DNA from: Colletotrichum lupini
Lineage: Eukaryota; Ascomycota; Sordariomycetes; Glomerellales; Glomerellaceae
Length of the DNA stretch: 64,000 nucleotides
Assembly (NCBI RefSeq): GCF_023278565.1
Contig: NC_064676.1
Span: 3,968,001 to 4,032,000, forward strand
Reading direction: 5' to 3'
Positions 11,007 to 24,782 of the stretch are shown here, piece after piece; positions within the stretch are counted from its first letter, which is position 1; every line of letters starts with the position of its first letter. The notes under the pieces are model-generated. The model was not told where the DNA came from, ran no database searches, and saw only the letters and a program-made list of their open reading frames with translations. A program made the position numbers and the translations under genes.

Positions 11007-12213
11007 ATGTCTACTATTTTATATATTTAAGATATACTTAATATAAAGTATAATCCTAAGAAGGGCTTTTGTAGTTTTTATAATAGTACTCTTTATATAC
11101 GCTACTTAGCTAGCTTATATTATAATATTAACGAGCTTATCTATATTACTACCTATATTACTAACCCGTTAGTAAGTAATAAGGCAAAAAAGGTCTATTT
11201 TAAATAGGCTATTTTTTAAGAGCTTATTACTAACTACGAGTATCTAAACTTATTAATTTTAATTATAGTAAGTCGTTAGTAATTATTTAGTAAATTTTCT
11301 TTTTATTAACTTAGATTTCTCTTTTTAGGCTAATATTTTTAATATTAATAATAAAACTAAGATTATCTTTTGTTTTAGTTATTTTTAGCTAGCTTATTTT
11401 TATAATAATAGCTATATAACTACTTTACGAAGTAATCTCGATACTCTAGCTTAGTATTATAAAAAGATTCTTAAGGGCGTTATTATTATACGTATTTAAG
11501 AGTTTTTTACTTTCCCTATTTTTTATAAACGCGTTACTAAGCTTTTAATAAATAAAGTACTTATTTATATTATTATTATATATAATACTACTCTTATTTC
11601 TTATAGTCCTAAGACTTAGACTTTTATCAAAAAGCGTACTCTTATTATTAACTATATTTTTAATAATAATAATAAGCGGGACGACTTTAAGTTTAAGTTT
11701 AATAAGTTTTAATACGAGGATACTAAATCTAAAGAGCTTAATAATAACTTAGAAAATTCTCTTTTTTAGCGTCGTAATAAGTATTACTATTTTAACGTTA
11801 ATAACTTATTAACTCTTATTTATAACGCTCTTTTTAATATAAATAAGGGTACCCTAGCCCTTAGTTATATTATTTTAAATTTTAATAAAACTAATATTAT
11901 ACTCTTTTTACTCTAAGTAAAGGCTTTATAATAGCTTAATAAGGCTACTATTTATATTAAAATTAAAACTATAAGTTATAATAAATAGTTCAATATTAAT
12001 AAGTTTTTTATAAATATTAATATTACTAAGGTCCCTTAGCTTAATTAGGATTATAAGAGCGTTATTTTAAATAACGTCCCCTATCCTTAACTTATTATTA
12101 ATAATAATAACATTATACCCCCTATTTTGCTTTTTATTTTACTTTTTATTATAGCTCCCGTTATACCTCTTATTATAGCTCCTATTATACCTCTTATTAT
12201 AGCCTCTAATAGC
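11007..12213 (+). pseudogene. Antisense, intron-containing gene carried by Gypsy A
   Basis: This frame runs opposite to pol, between the end of pol and the 3' LTR. From ATG 11007-11009 it reads 87 codons, then a GTAAGT donor at 11268. A possible intron of 61 bp ends TTTTTAG at 11328 with TATTAAC just upstream, and the same phase continues for about 295 codons to a Pro/Ala-rich 8-residue repeat near 12145-12210. The only interruptions are TAA and TAG, which RIP can make from CAA, CAG or TGG. Codon-like structure and frame hold for 1.2 kb. I do not recognise the protein; it is rich in Tyr, Asn, Ile and Lys partly because of RIP. The homologous region exists in Gypsy B (complement of 24783-26309), where the start reads ATA. 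It may be a captured host gene or an antisense frame native to the family. Confidence 0.5.
12145..12210 (+). repeat. 24-bp minisatellite (about 3 units) in the antisense gene
   Basis: Tandem units of the form ATAGCTCCYRTTATACCTCT, each 24 bp and built of two similar 12-bp halves, read in frame as an Ala-Pro-rich octapeptide. The equivalent array in Gypsy B has about twice as many units. Confidence 0.75.
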
Positions 12214-12299
12214 GATTTCTTTATAACTTAAGCTAGGAAACTAGGAAAACATTATGTATTTTTTAATACTACTCTAATAGATATACTTAGTAAGCCTAT

Positions 12300-15200
12300 T
12301 TCCCTATTCTTTTAGTTATTATTATTTTAATATATTTTAGCACTAGTTTATTATTTTTAAATTATATATTCTTTATTAATAGGCTAATAACCTCTTTATA
12401 ATTAAACTCTTTTAAAGTATATCTTTTATTATAATAAGCTATTTAGTTTTTAAAAGCTTATACCTACGCTTGCGTAGCTTAGGCCCTAATTCTTTTAATT
12501 TTCTAAACCTTTTTCTAAACCCCCTAGACTATAGCTTTATAATTAAGTATATATTTAACGTACTTAGGGTAGTAATTATATAGTACTATATATAGGGATA
12601 TTTTTACAATAGAGTATTAGCTATTATTATATATAAACTCGGCCTTTTTTAGCTACGTTACTTATTTATTTAATAAGCCCTTAGTATAAATCCTTGGATA
12701 CTTTTTTAATATTTAATAAGTTCGCTCTATTTAACCGTTTATTTATAAGTAATACGTAGTAAATAGTTAGTAATATATTACCCGTTCCTTAGCAAACTCT
12801 TTTTAAAATGCGCTTATAAAAAGCTTAGTTTTATTTATAATAGTATTTTTAAGCATACTAAACTTATATTTAACTTCTTAATATAAGATACTTATTATTC
12901 ATATTACGTTAAGTATTTTAACAATAAGTAAGAACTTTATAAACTTTATTATATAATAAATAATAACTAAGATACTATCGTACTCTATATTATTATTACG
13001 AGCGCTTAGTAATAGCCCTATAATAAAGTTTATAAATATTTTTTAAAATAAATATAAGGGTAGTAATAATAACTATAACTACCTATACGGCTTATATTTT
13101 AAGGTTATAATTCTTAAATAATACTTATAATTCTTAACGTATTTTTAAATATCTTATTAGATATTTCTTTAATAGAACTTCTTTTAAATTAGTTTAAAAG
13201 TTTTCGTAGTTTTTAAATAACTTACTTTATAATCGTTATAATATTAATAAAGGATTTCTATTTAAGAAGACTTTATTTAAAAAATAACGAGTTATTTTTT
13301 AAAAGATAGTATACCCTATTTATTAAGTAAATATACTCTTAGCTCGCTAACCGTAGTACGAACTTTTACTAATTATAATATATAAAACTCGTTTTTAGTT
13401 TATAGTTTTTTAATAAGCTTTTTAGTTTTTAATAAAAAATAAGAAATAAATGCCGTTTTACTTTTTATAAGCTCTTTTATAATAGGGCATAAAATATACT
13501 ATTTTAATATAATAACCTTAACTCTATTTAACTTCTCTTTATTCTTATCAGATTATTAACGAGCGTTTATTAATAACTGTTTTATTTTTTTATTTTAAGT
13601 TATTATAATAATAACTATTATTATTTTATTAATATACCTTATAATATATTATTAATATAGGGGAGAGAATTCCCCGTTTTTAAAACTAATTAATATTTAG
13701 CTAGGATTATAAAAGCAGGCCTTAATTACTTAAATATATACTTTAATAGTATTATTTTATTTTTTTAAGCTAATTATGTTTTATTAAACGTTAGGTAGTA
13801 GTTTATTAATAAGACGTAGCTTTTAGGCTAGTATAAAAAGGACGTTTTTATAAAGTATTTCCCTTTTTATATAATCTAGCTTTTTAAATAGACCGTTTAT
13901 TAGGTTTATTTTCTTTAGCTAGTATTTTAAATTAAAATTTAATATTAATAATTTATATACTTACCTCGCGAGCTTTTTTTAAAGGTCTTATATTAGTGCG
14001 CCGATTATATTTTTAAATACTTAGTAGTTCGTTAAAATTATAAACTTTTATAAAAGGCTTTAAAAATAATAAGCCTAGTACTCTAGCCTTTTTATTATAA
14101 TAAGTAGTTTTTATTAGCCCGTAACCTATTACTACTCTATATTTATAAGCTTTTATAACTAATAAGTAATAAGTTACTATTTTTTATTAGCTTATTATAA
14201 TAAGATTATTATAATAGTTTTAACCGAAGCGTTAGTTTTTATTTATATAATACGTTATAGGTTTTAGTACGTAAATACGGTTATTAAGATAAAAGTAACT
14301 TTTAGTTAATTAAATACCTCGTTTATTTTCTTAGTTTATTAAAAGTCCTTTATTTACTCCTTTTCTATTTTTAATAATACTATTATTAATATAACAATAC
14401 TTAAATATTTAATAATAAACTTTTAATAAAAGTTATAAAACCTTAAGAACACTTAGGTATCCCTAATAAACTCTAATACTTTTTAATTAATAATCGTTCG
14501 TACTTATAACGAGTTAATTTTAATTTTTTTTAGTATAATAATATAACTTAGGAACTCGACCCTTTTTTAATAAAATAAGTACTTTAATAGTTTAGTAAAA
14601 AGCTTATATAAACGTAAATATCGGAGGACCTTTTTAATATCCTTTATATATTACTCTTTTATTATTAAGTAGATTATTAAATCGTTTATATATATTATAT
14701 AATAAGTATTTAGTAAGTTAACGAGCGCTTAGTAAATATATATTTAGAACGTTATAAGTACGTTTATTAGTTTAAAAAGTATAATAATATATTTAAAATA
14801 ACCGTATTAGCTCCGGAATACTATTTTTTATTAGTTTTCTTTTTTAATTTAGATATAGTAGTAAGTATTCTTAATATTTATTTTTAAAATCTATTTTATT
14901 TTATAAAGCCTATTTAGGAGCTTATTAATGAGTACTAGTAAATATTGATGTTTTATAATTACTTTATTTAGCTTATAGTAATTTATATAAAGGCATAGCA
15001 TATTATTTTTTTTTAATATAAAAAGGATTAGTACCCTAGCTTTACTAACTAAAAGTATAATATAACCGCTTACTAAGTTCTTAATAATATATATATAAAG
15101 CTTATTAAGTTATTTCTTACTTAACGGATAAATAGGACTATATAGTAGTTTAATACTTAGAATTAGGTTAATAAAATGTTTTATCCCGCTATATAATTAC

Positions 15201-16900
15201 GGTCCTTTTATTAACTACTTATTAAACGTCTCTATTTTTAATTAAAGTTTTAGTAGTAGACCCCCTTATAGTTTAGTTTTTATTACTCTTATAATACTTT
15301 TTATAATAATAATATATAATATATATACTCTCTTACGATTTTTAATAATATTACGAGTTATTACTTTTAGTTTAGTAACCGAGATAGGCTCGTATAACTA
15401 TATATTTATTATTATATTAATACAAATACCTTTTTAGTTTATTAATAATTACGATAATAAGAGGTCTACTATTCCTTTATCCTTATTAATTACGGTAAAT
15501 AGTTATTAAATTTTTTTTAATTATTTATAGTAGTTAATAAAAAAGAGCGTTAATTAATAAGCTTTTCTTTAGCTTATAGCTTTATTTTAAAAGTCCCTTA
15601 ATAAGGGAGCTATAGTAATAGCCGGGGTTAACTTTAAATAAGTTACGAGCCTAGTGCTAATAATATTTATTTTAAAATATATATTTATATTAACTTTTAT
15701 TAACTTTTTAATAATACCTTATAGAACTATTACCCTACCCTTCGTAATTACTTTTATTAATACCCTCTTAATACTTAGTATAAGCGTATTAGGTATATTA
15801 CTTATATTTACTCGTTTTTTAATAAGTTGACCTTTATAACTCTCGGCTTAATAATAACTTATTAAATAGTTACTAACGTTAGTTTTAATTAGGGGTACGT
15901 TAGCTTATTATTACCCTTATTTCTTAACTTATTCTTTTAGTACTTACTAAATATATAGCTTATTTTATTATATATAAAGTATTTAATATTATTATTATAA
16001 TACTTTTATAACAGCTTAGCGCGAGTATTCTTATTATATAGCTTTTATAATATTACTCTTAGTAAGTTTTTAAAACTTAGCCCCTTAGAACTCTTTTTAC
16101 TCTTTTTTTTATAAAAGGGGGATATTTAACGCGGTTACTTTAATAACAAATATAGCTTTCTTTTATTATCTTTTTATAACTAGTTACTACCCTTTTACTA
16201 ATTTAACGATTATAATTAATTAGCCTCGTAAGCTATATTATATACTTTCTTAATTAAGACCTTATAATAAATTAAATCGTTTTATAATTAAGATAGTAAT
16301 TTAAAAAAGAACTAGTATATTTTTATTTTTAAATTTTTATATCTTTTATACCTAAGTTATAATAAATTACTAATTATTTAGTAAGGAACTAAGTAGGGGT
16401 CTAGCCCTTTTTTAGCCTCTTTATCCTTAACTTTTTATAATTTTCTCGTTCCTAAGTCTCGGGGTTTATATATTATTAGTAAATAAATACTAAGAAGTTA
16501 CTTTAAGAGAGGGGATTTTAAAGGCTTTTTTTATAATTATATTATTACGTTTATAATAATAAGGATATTTTAAATAGGGCCTATTTAATATATTATTTTA
16601 TAATACTTTTTATATAAAGCTTATTACTTACTTTTATAATAATAATTTAGTTTATTATTTAAGTACTCGTAAACTCTTTTTTAATTAGTTTATAGTTATA
16701 AAAAAGAGGCTTTTTATATTCTCGTTAACTTAAATACGTTACTAGCCGCTTAGTAAGCTATTAAACGAGCTTTTTATATCAATACTATTTTTAATTTCGA
16801 TTTTTGATTATTATTTTTATTATTTTATAGAAATAGGTTATTATTAAGCTTATAGGGTTTACTAAACTAGTTATTTTAGTACTACTCGCGCTTTTATATA
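12300..16900 (-). pseudogene. Gypsy A gag-pol remnant
   Basis: The interior reads leftward and corresponds to the pol of Gypsy B in reverse complement. The integrase C-terminus is visible at about 12215-12300 (complement), with the H-x-V-F-x-V-S-x-L-K pattern typical of Gypsy integrases. Dense stops and A+T conversion prevent a residue-level description of the remainder. The polypurine tract and 3' LTR follow after the antisense gene. Confidence 0.55.
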
Positions 16901-17248
16901 TATTTTAACTTCGTATATTTAGCGATTAATTACTAATAAATACCCCGTTTATAATAAATAAGGTCTTTAGGGTATTAATGAGGTAACTAGCCCGTAAGAG
17001 TAATCTATCCTAATTATTTTTTTTATTTAGCTCTTTTATAAACGTTAGTATTTAAATAGAACTTACCCTATAATAAGCTCGTTTTCTTAAATAGAATAGG
17101 GTTAAATAATTAATTTTAAATAGTTATAACTCGTTAGTACTAATAGCTCTTTATTAATAACTAGGCGTCGTTTTATTAATATTCCGTTCGTTTTTATAAT
17201 TTATTATTACTTATATTAATTATTTTATAAAAATAAAAGCTTTAAAGT

Positions 17249-17438
17249 TATAAAGAATTAAGCTATAAATACTTAACTAGTAAAGCTATAATATAAATAT
17301 AAATATATTATAAAATTAAAGCTTATAAAGTCTTTTATAAGGGCTTTACTTCTTAAAAAGTTCTTTTATAATACGATCTATATACTAATTACTAAGTTAT
17401 CGGCGTTTTATTACTAGCCGTATCCTAAATCTATTATA
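17249..17438 (-). repeat. Right 190-bp LTR of Gypsy A
   Basis: Begins TATAAAGAATT and ends TATTATA. The final about 30 bp (CGGCG...AGCCG) are the least mutated part, next to the target duplication CTAAG. Confidence 0.85.
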
Positions 17439-17443
17439 CTAAG

Positions 17444-17649
17444 CTTCACGTAGTTAATATTTAAATAGATTAGACTAATTAGAGGCCGTTAATTAACTTA
17501 TAGTTAATTAAATTATTTTAATAAAAAGTACGGTAATTAACGAATTAGCCTAATTCGACGTAATTAACGAAGTAGCCTAATTAACTACTTAATTAACTAC
17601 CTAATTAATACGTAAAAGCGTTAGTATTATTAAATAGGTAGTTATAGTA
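17444..17649 (+). mobile_element. Middle piece of inverted-repeat element copy 1
   Basis: This 0.2-kb island between Gypsy A and Copia D is part of copy 1. It aligns with about 40,930-41,100 of copy 2 in reverse complement, for example CGTAGTTAATATTTAAATAG against CGTAGTTAGTATTTAAATAG. It contains repeated AATTAACGAAGTAGCCTAATT-like units and no gene. Confidence 0.7.
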
Positions 17650-17654
17650 GTTAC

Positions 17655-18168
17655 TTTAGTACGTATAGCTTTAACGAAGTAATGCGGGATATTCTTATAA
17701 AGAATATAAAAAGTAAATATTTATATAGAAGCAAGAATATATAAATATAAGAGAAATAAGCGTATATAAAAGAGGTTTTTATAATAAAAAGAGTAATATA
17801 ATTAAATTATTATATAAGAAGTTACTTACTTAACAAAAGGTCTAAGTAGGTAAATATACGCCTATATATAAGTATAAAAACCTCCTATTAGAATATTCTA
17901 TTACTTATTAATTATAATATAATTAATAAGCGTATATATAAATAAATACGTAATCGTAGTACGTAATTCCGCCTTAAGAAAATTCTAGTTTATTTAGTTA
18001 CTTTCTAGTGCTTTCCATTGCTTACGTAAGCTTATATAAGCAGTATTGCTTACATAATCAATACCTATAATAATCTATAGAAATCGTAGATTAATATAGT
18101 ATATAGTTTGCTTACGTAATATTAATAATAAGGCGAATAATAAGGTAAATAAAGTTACCTTCGTAATA
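17655..18168 (-). repeat. Left 514-bp LTR of Copia D
   Basis: It matches 37479-37992 over 514 bp without length change. It shares stretches such as TAACGAAGTAATGCGGGATA and a short palindrome-rich centre (ATTATAATATAATTAATAAGCG). Confidence 0.8.
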
Positions 18169-18890
18169 CTCCCTCTTTTACCTTATTAGCTATATTAAAA
18201 TAGCTAACTAAGTACCCTAGAGTAGATTTCTAGTACCCTAGAGCAAGTTTTTGGTACCCTAGAGTATTTTCCTTAAAATATTTATAAACATATAAGGAAA
18301 ATAAATACTTATCTTAGGGGTATAATATAGGTTAAATAGGGTTATTAGGATCGTTTAAGCTTATTAGCTTAACGAATTCTTTATATTTAACCCGAGGTAA
18401 GGGTTTTATTAACCTATCGGTAGGTATTATAATAGAAAAGAGATATTCTATTTTGATATTCCCTTTTTTACTTCTTATTAAGTATAATAATAATATAGGG
18501 TAGTATACTTAGTCCTTTAGTAATATTTAGGATTATAAGCAAGAGATAATGCCCTATTATTATCGGTTTTAATATTAATAGGTTTAATTTAATAACCTAT
18601 TTTTAATAATAAATTCTAAAGCTAAATGGCTTCCTAAATAGCTTCTTAAAGTCTATTCAATTTAGCCTTTATAATAAAAAGTACTATACTAGACTGTTTT
18701 TTAGACTTCTAGCTAATCGGACCTCTATTTAGTATAAATAAGTACCTAGAAGTTAATTTTTTAGTACTTTTATACCCGGCTTAGTTAGAATTAGTATAGC
18801 TTATTAATTTTATAGGCCTAATATTATTATTATAAGTAATATTATAATAAATAATATTACTAAGGTATTTATAAATACCTTTTATTACTT
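18169..18890 (-). pseudogene. Copia D 3' internal region
   Basis: The stretch between the left LTR and the Gypsy B insertion. By position it would hold the end of Copia RNase H and the 3' untranslated region on the minus strand. RIP is milder than in the Gypsy elements, but I could not place a conserved motif. It includes three GTACCCTAGAG repeats near the LTR. Confidence 0.45.
18212..18270. repeat. Three 21-bp tandem repeats in the Copia D 3' region
   Basis: The core GTACCCTAGAG occurs at 18212, 18233 and 18254, exactly 21 bp apart, next to the polypurine tract. Confidence 0.75.
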
Positions 18891-19080
18891 TATAATAGAT
18901 TCGGGATACGGCTAGTAATAAGACGCTAATAGCTTAGTAACTAGTATACGGATCGTATTATAAAAGAACTTTTTAAGAAATAGAGCTTTTATAAAGGACT
19001 TTATAAGCTTTAGTTTTATAATATACTTATACTTATATTATAACCTCGCTAGTTAAGTATTTATAGCTTAATTCTTTATA
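18891..19080 (+). repeat. 5' LTR of Gypsy B (190 bp)
   Basis: Begins TATAATAGATTCGGG and ends CTTTATA. It is identical to 26805-26994 except for C/T and G/A changes. Confidence 0.87.
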
Positions 19081-20399
19081 ATTCTAAAGCTTTTATTTTT
19101 ATAAAATAACTAATATAAGTAATAATAAATTATAAAAACGAACGGAACGTTAATAAAACGATGCTTAGTTATTAATAAAAAGCTATTAATATTAACGAGC
19201 TATAGTTATTTAAAGTCGATTACTTAACCCTATTTTATTTAAAAAAAAACGAGCTTATTATAAAATAAGTCTTATTTAAATACTAATATTTATAAAAGAG
19301 CTAAATAAAAAAAATAATTAGGGTAAATTACTTTTATAAGTTAGTTATTTTATTAATATTTTAAAGACTTTATTTATTATAAACGGGGCGTTTATTAATA
19401 ACTAATTATTAAATATATAAAGTTAAAGTGTATATAAAGGCGTAGGTAGTATTAAAATAGCTAGTTTAGTAAACTCTATAAGCTTAATAATAACCTATTT
19501 TTATAAAATAATAAAAATAATAGTTAAATATTAAAACTAAGAATAGTATTAAGACGAAAAGCTTATTTAATAGCTTACCGAGCGGCTAGTAATGCGTTTA
19601 AGTTAATAAGAATATAAAAAGCCTCTTTTTTATAACTATAAATTAATTAAAGAAAAGTTTATAAGTACTTAAGTAATAAACTAGATTATTATTATAAAAG
19701 TAAGTAATAAGCTTTATATAAAAAGTATTATAAAATAGTATATTAAATAGGCCCTATTTAAAATATCCTTATTATTATAAATATAATAATATAATTATAA
19801 AAAGAGCTTCTAAAATCCCCTTTCCTAGGGCGACTTTTTAATATTTATTTATTAATAATACGTAAACCCCGAGACTTAGGAATAGGAATATTATAGAGAG
19901 CTAAAAATAAAGAGGCTAAAAGAGGGCTAGACTTTTACTTAGTTCCTTACTAAGTAGTTAGGAATCTATTATAACTTAAGTATAAAAAATATAAAGAATT
20001 TAAAAATAAAAGTATATTAGTTCTTTTTTAGATTATTATTTTAACTATAGGACGATTTAATTTATTATAAGGTTTTAATTAAGAGAGTATATAATATAGT
20101 TTACGAGGCTAATAAATTATAGTTATTAAATTAGTAAAAGGGTAGTAACTAGTTATAAAAGGATAGTAAAAAGAGGTTATATTTATTATTAAAATAACTA
20201 TATTAAATATCCCCCTTTTATAAAAAAAAGAATAGGGAGAGCTCTAAGGGGCTAAGCTCTAGGGACTTACTAAAAATAATATTATAAAAGCTATATAATA
20301 AGAATATTCGCGCCGAGCTATTATAAAAGCATTATAATAATAATATTAAATACTTTATATATAATAAAATAAGCTATATATTTAGTAAGTATTAAAAGA

Positions 20400-23300
20400 A
20401 TAAGTTAAGAAGTAGGGGTAATAATAAGCCGACGTACCCCTAATTAAAGCTAATATTAGTAATTATTTAATAAGTTATTACTAAGCTAAGAATTATAGAG
20501 GTCGACTTATTAAAAAATAAATAAATATAAGTAATATACTTAATATACTTATACTAAGTATTAAGAGAGTATTAATAAAAATAATTATAAAGGGTAGGGT
20601 AATAGTTTTATAAAATATTATTAAAAAGCTAGTAGAAGTTAATATAGATATATATTTTAAAATAAATATTATTAATACTAGGCTTATAACTTACTTAGGG
20701 TTAACCCTAGCTATTATTATAGCTCCCTTATTAAGGGACTTTTAAAATAAAACTATAAGCTAGGGGAAAGCCTATTAATTAACGCTCTTTTTTATTAACT
20801 ATTATAAGTAGCTAAGGAAGATTTAGTAATTATTTATTATAGTTAATAAGAATAAAAAAATAATAAACCTCTTATTATTATAATTATTAATAAGCTAAGA
20901 AGGTATTTATATTAATATAATAACGAATATATAATTATATAAGCTTATTTTAGTTATTAAACTAGAGGTAGTAGCTTATAATATTATTAAAAATTATAAA
21001 AGGGCGTATATATTATATATTATTATTATAAAAAGTATTACGGGAGTAATAAAAACTAAACTATAAGGGGGTTTATTACTAAAACTTTAATTAGAAATAA
21101 AGATATTTAATAAGTAATTAATAAAAAGACCGTAATTATATAATAGGGTAAAATACTTTATTAACTTAGTTCTAGGTACTAAACTACTATATAATCCTAT
21201 TTATTTATTAAATAAGAAATAACTTAATAAACTTTATATATATATTACTAAGAACCTAGCGAATAGTTATATTATACTTTTAATTAATAAGGCTAAGGTA
21301 CCGATCCTCTTTATATTAAAAAAGGACGGTATACTATACTTCTATATAAACTACTATAAGCTAAATAAAGTAATTATAAAAAATTAATACTTACTATTAC
21401 TTATTAATAAGCTCTTAAATAAGCTTTATAAAATAAAATAAATTTTAAAAATAAATATTAAGGATACTTATTACTATATTTAAATTAAAAACAAAGACTA
21501 ATAAAAAATAGCGTTCTAGAGCTAATATAGTTATTTTAAGTATATTATTATACTTTTTAAGCTAATAAACGTACCCATAACTTTCTAAGTATATATTTAT
21601 TAAGCGCTTACCGACTTACTAAATACTTATTATATAATATATATAAACGATCTAATAATCTATTTAATAATAAAAAAGTAATATATAAAGAATATTAAAA
21701 AGGTCCTCTAATATTTTTATTTATATAGGCTTTTTATTAAACTATTAAAATACTCGTTTTATTAAAAAAGGGTCGAGTTCTTAAGTTATATTATTATATT
21801 AAAAAGAATTAAAATTAACTTATTATAAGTGCGAACGATCGCTAATTAGAAGGCGCTAGAGTTTATTAAGAATATCTAAGTATTCCTAGGGTTCTATAAC
21901 TTCTATTAGAAGTTTATTACTAAATACTTAGGTATAATTATATTAATAATAATATTATTAAAAATAGAAAAGGGGTAGATAAAGGACTTTTAATAAACTA
22001 AAAAAGTAAACGAGGTATTTAATTAACTAAAGGTCGCTTTTATTTTAGTAATTATATTTACGTATTAGAACTTATAACGTATTATATAAATAGAAACTAA
22101 CGCTTTAATTAAAGCTATTATAATAATTTTATTATAATAAGCTAATAGAAAATAGTAACCCGTTACTTATTAATTATAAAAGCTTATAAATACGGAGTAA
22201 TAATAGGCTATAAGCTAATAAGAACTGCTTATTATAATAAAAGGGCTAAAGTACTAAGCTTATTATTTCTAAGGTTTTTTATAAAAGTTTATAGTTCTAA
22301 TAGATTATTAAGTACTTAAGGGAGTAATTAGTATATTAGTACGGGACCTTTAGAAAAGGCTCGTAAAGTAAGTATATAAATTATTAATATTCAACTTTAA
22401 CTTAGAATACTAATTAAGAAAAATAAACTTAATAGACGGTTTATTTAAAAAGCTAGATTATATAGAGGGGGAAGTGTTTTATAAAGACGTCCTCTTTATA
22501 CTAGCTTAAAAACTACGTCTTATTAATAAACTACTACCTAATATTTAATAAAGGATAATTAGTTTAAAAAAATAAAATAATATTATTAAAGTATATATTT
22601 AAGTAGTTAAGGCCTCTTTTTATAATCCTAATTAAATATTAGCTAGTTTTAAGGACGGGGAATCCTCTCTTTTATATTAATAATATATTATAGGGCGTAT
22701 TAATAAAATAATAATAGTTATTATTATAATAACTCGAGGTAAAAAAGTAAAAGAGTTATTAATAAACGCTTATTAATAGTCCGGTAGGAATAAAAAAGAG
22801 TTAAATAGAGCTAGGGTTATTATATTAAAATAGTATATTTTATGCCCTATTATAAAGGAGCTTATAAGGGGTAAAATAGTATTTATTTTTTATTTTTTAT
22901 TAAAAACTAAGGAGCTCGTTAAAAGACTATAAGCTAAAAATAAGTTTTATATATTATAATTAATAAAAGTTTGTATTATAATTAACAAGCTAAGAGTATA
23001 TTTATTTAATAAATAAGGTATATTATTTTTTAAAAGAAGATTTGTTATTCTTTAAGTAAAATCTCTTTAAATAGAGATTTTTTATTAATATTATAATAAT
23101 TATAGGGTAGGTTATATAGGAGCTATAAAAACTCTTAAGCTAATTTAGAGGAAGTTTTATTAGGAAAATATTTAATAAAATATTTAAGAATATATTAAGA
23201 ACTATAAGTATTATTTAAAAATAATAACCTTAAGATATAAGCCGTATAGGTAGCTATAGTTACTATTACTACTCTTATATTTATTCTAAGAAATATTTAT

Positions 23301-24350
23301 AGACTTTATTATAAGGCTATTACTAAGCGCTTATAATAATAATATAAAGTATAATAATATCTTAGTTATTATTTATTATATAATAAAGTTTATAAAGTTC
23401 TTATTTATTATTAAAATACTTAACGTAATATAAATAATAAGTATTTTATATTAAGAAGTTAAATATAAGTTTAGTATATTTAAAAGTATTATTATAGATA
23501 GAAATAAGCTCTTTATAAGTGTATTTTAAAAAGAGTTTATTAAAAAATAAATAATACGTTATTAATTATTTATTACGTATTATTTATAAATAGATAGTTA
23601 AATAGAGTGAACTTATTAAATATTAAAAAAGTATTTAAGGATCTATACTAAGGGCTCGTTAAATAAGTAAATAATATAGTTAAAAGAGGCTAAGTTTATA
23701 TATAATAATAGTTAATATTTTATTATAAAAGTATCCTTATATATAGTACTATACGGCTACTACCCTAAGTACGTTGAATATATACTTAATTATAAGGCTA
23801 TAATCTAAAGGGTTTAAGAAAGGGTTTAAAAGATTAGGGAGATTAGGGCCTAGACTACGTAAGCATAAGTATAAGCCTTTAAAAGCTAAGTAGCTTATTA
23901 TAATAAAAAGTATACCCTAAAGGAGTTTAATTATAAAAAAGTCGTCGGCTTATTAATAAAGAATATATAATTTAAAAATAATAAACTAGTATTAAAATAT
24001 ATTAAAATAGTAATAGCTAAAAGAGTAAGGAAATAGGCTTACTAAGTATATTTATTAAAGTAAAATTAGAAAATATATAATATTTTCTTAGTTTCTTAGC
24101 TTAAGTTATAAAGAAATTACTAAACGGTTAATAACTAGATAATAAATCTCCCGGAGTTAGAAAATAAATAAAATATTTAAGAAGTTAAAGAAATTATTAT
24201 AATATAAAGCGAGGGAGGAAATTTATAATATCTTATTAAATAAGCTAAGTAGCTTATTAAGTATAATACGTAAGAGCTTATTAAGTATTTTAAAAGGGTA
24301 GTAGAAGTAGTTAATAGATTTAAATATTATAAAAAAAGAGTATATATAAA
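20400..24350 (+). pseudogene. Gypsy B pol remnant (protease/RT/RNase H/integrase/chromodomain)
   Basis: Read left to right with many stops. The RT active-site box is at 21640-21651 (Y-I-N-D-L-I-I-Y). Integrase core lies around 23,100-23,900. An integrase C-terminal H...V-S-x-L-K pattern is at about 24,070-24,120. A chromodomain-like Y-L-I-x-W-x-x-Y stretch is at about 24,200-24,290, which would class the family as a chromovirus. Gag should lie in 19,100-20,400 but is too degraded to define. The segment from about 24,130 to 24,780 has no counterpart in Gypsy A. Confidence 0.6.
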
Positions 24351-24782
24351 ATAGGATAATAAACGTTAAGTTCGTAGCGAAAGGTTATTAAGAATAAGTT
24401 AATTAATAATATATTATAAAACCCTTTTTATTTAGCTTAGCGCAATTTTTAAAAAAAAGATATAATATTATAACCCTTAGTAATACGTTATTAAGAAATT
24501 ACTAAGATTTAGCTATATAAGGGGAGTAACTTATATAATATTAATAATAATAGTAGCGGCTTTAGTATATATTTTTAAAGCTTAATAACTAGTAATAATA
24601 GTCCGCTTAATAAGTAAGAAGCGGGGAGGCTTTATATATATACTTGGCTAATTATTTAAAATAAAGTTATTAATTTTATTAATATTACGATAAGTAAAAA
24701 GGAGGCGGTTAAAGTTATATAGAGTATTATATATATTAATAATAGCGGTTTATAAAGTATTCACTACTTAGTTATTATTAAA

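Larger units (their letters stand above)
10322..17438 (-). mobile_element. Gypsy element A, RIP-inactivated, minus strand
   Basis: 7,117 bp with 190-bp LTRs. The target duplication is CTAGG (10317-10321) and CTAAG (17439-17443), differing by one RIP-type change. The run ACTCCCCCC just inside the left LTR is the polypurine tract of the minus strand, so pol reads leftward. It is the same family as 18891-26994, with LTRs of identical length and only transition differences, but about 1 kb shorter. Most of the missing DNA is near 12213 (a segment that in the other copy encodes the chromodomain-like end of pol) and in the antisense-gene region. There are stops throughout pol. It sits inside inverted-repeat element copy 1. 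Confidence 0.85.
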
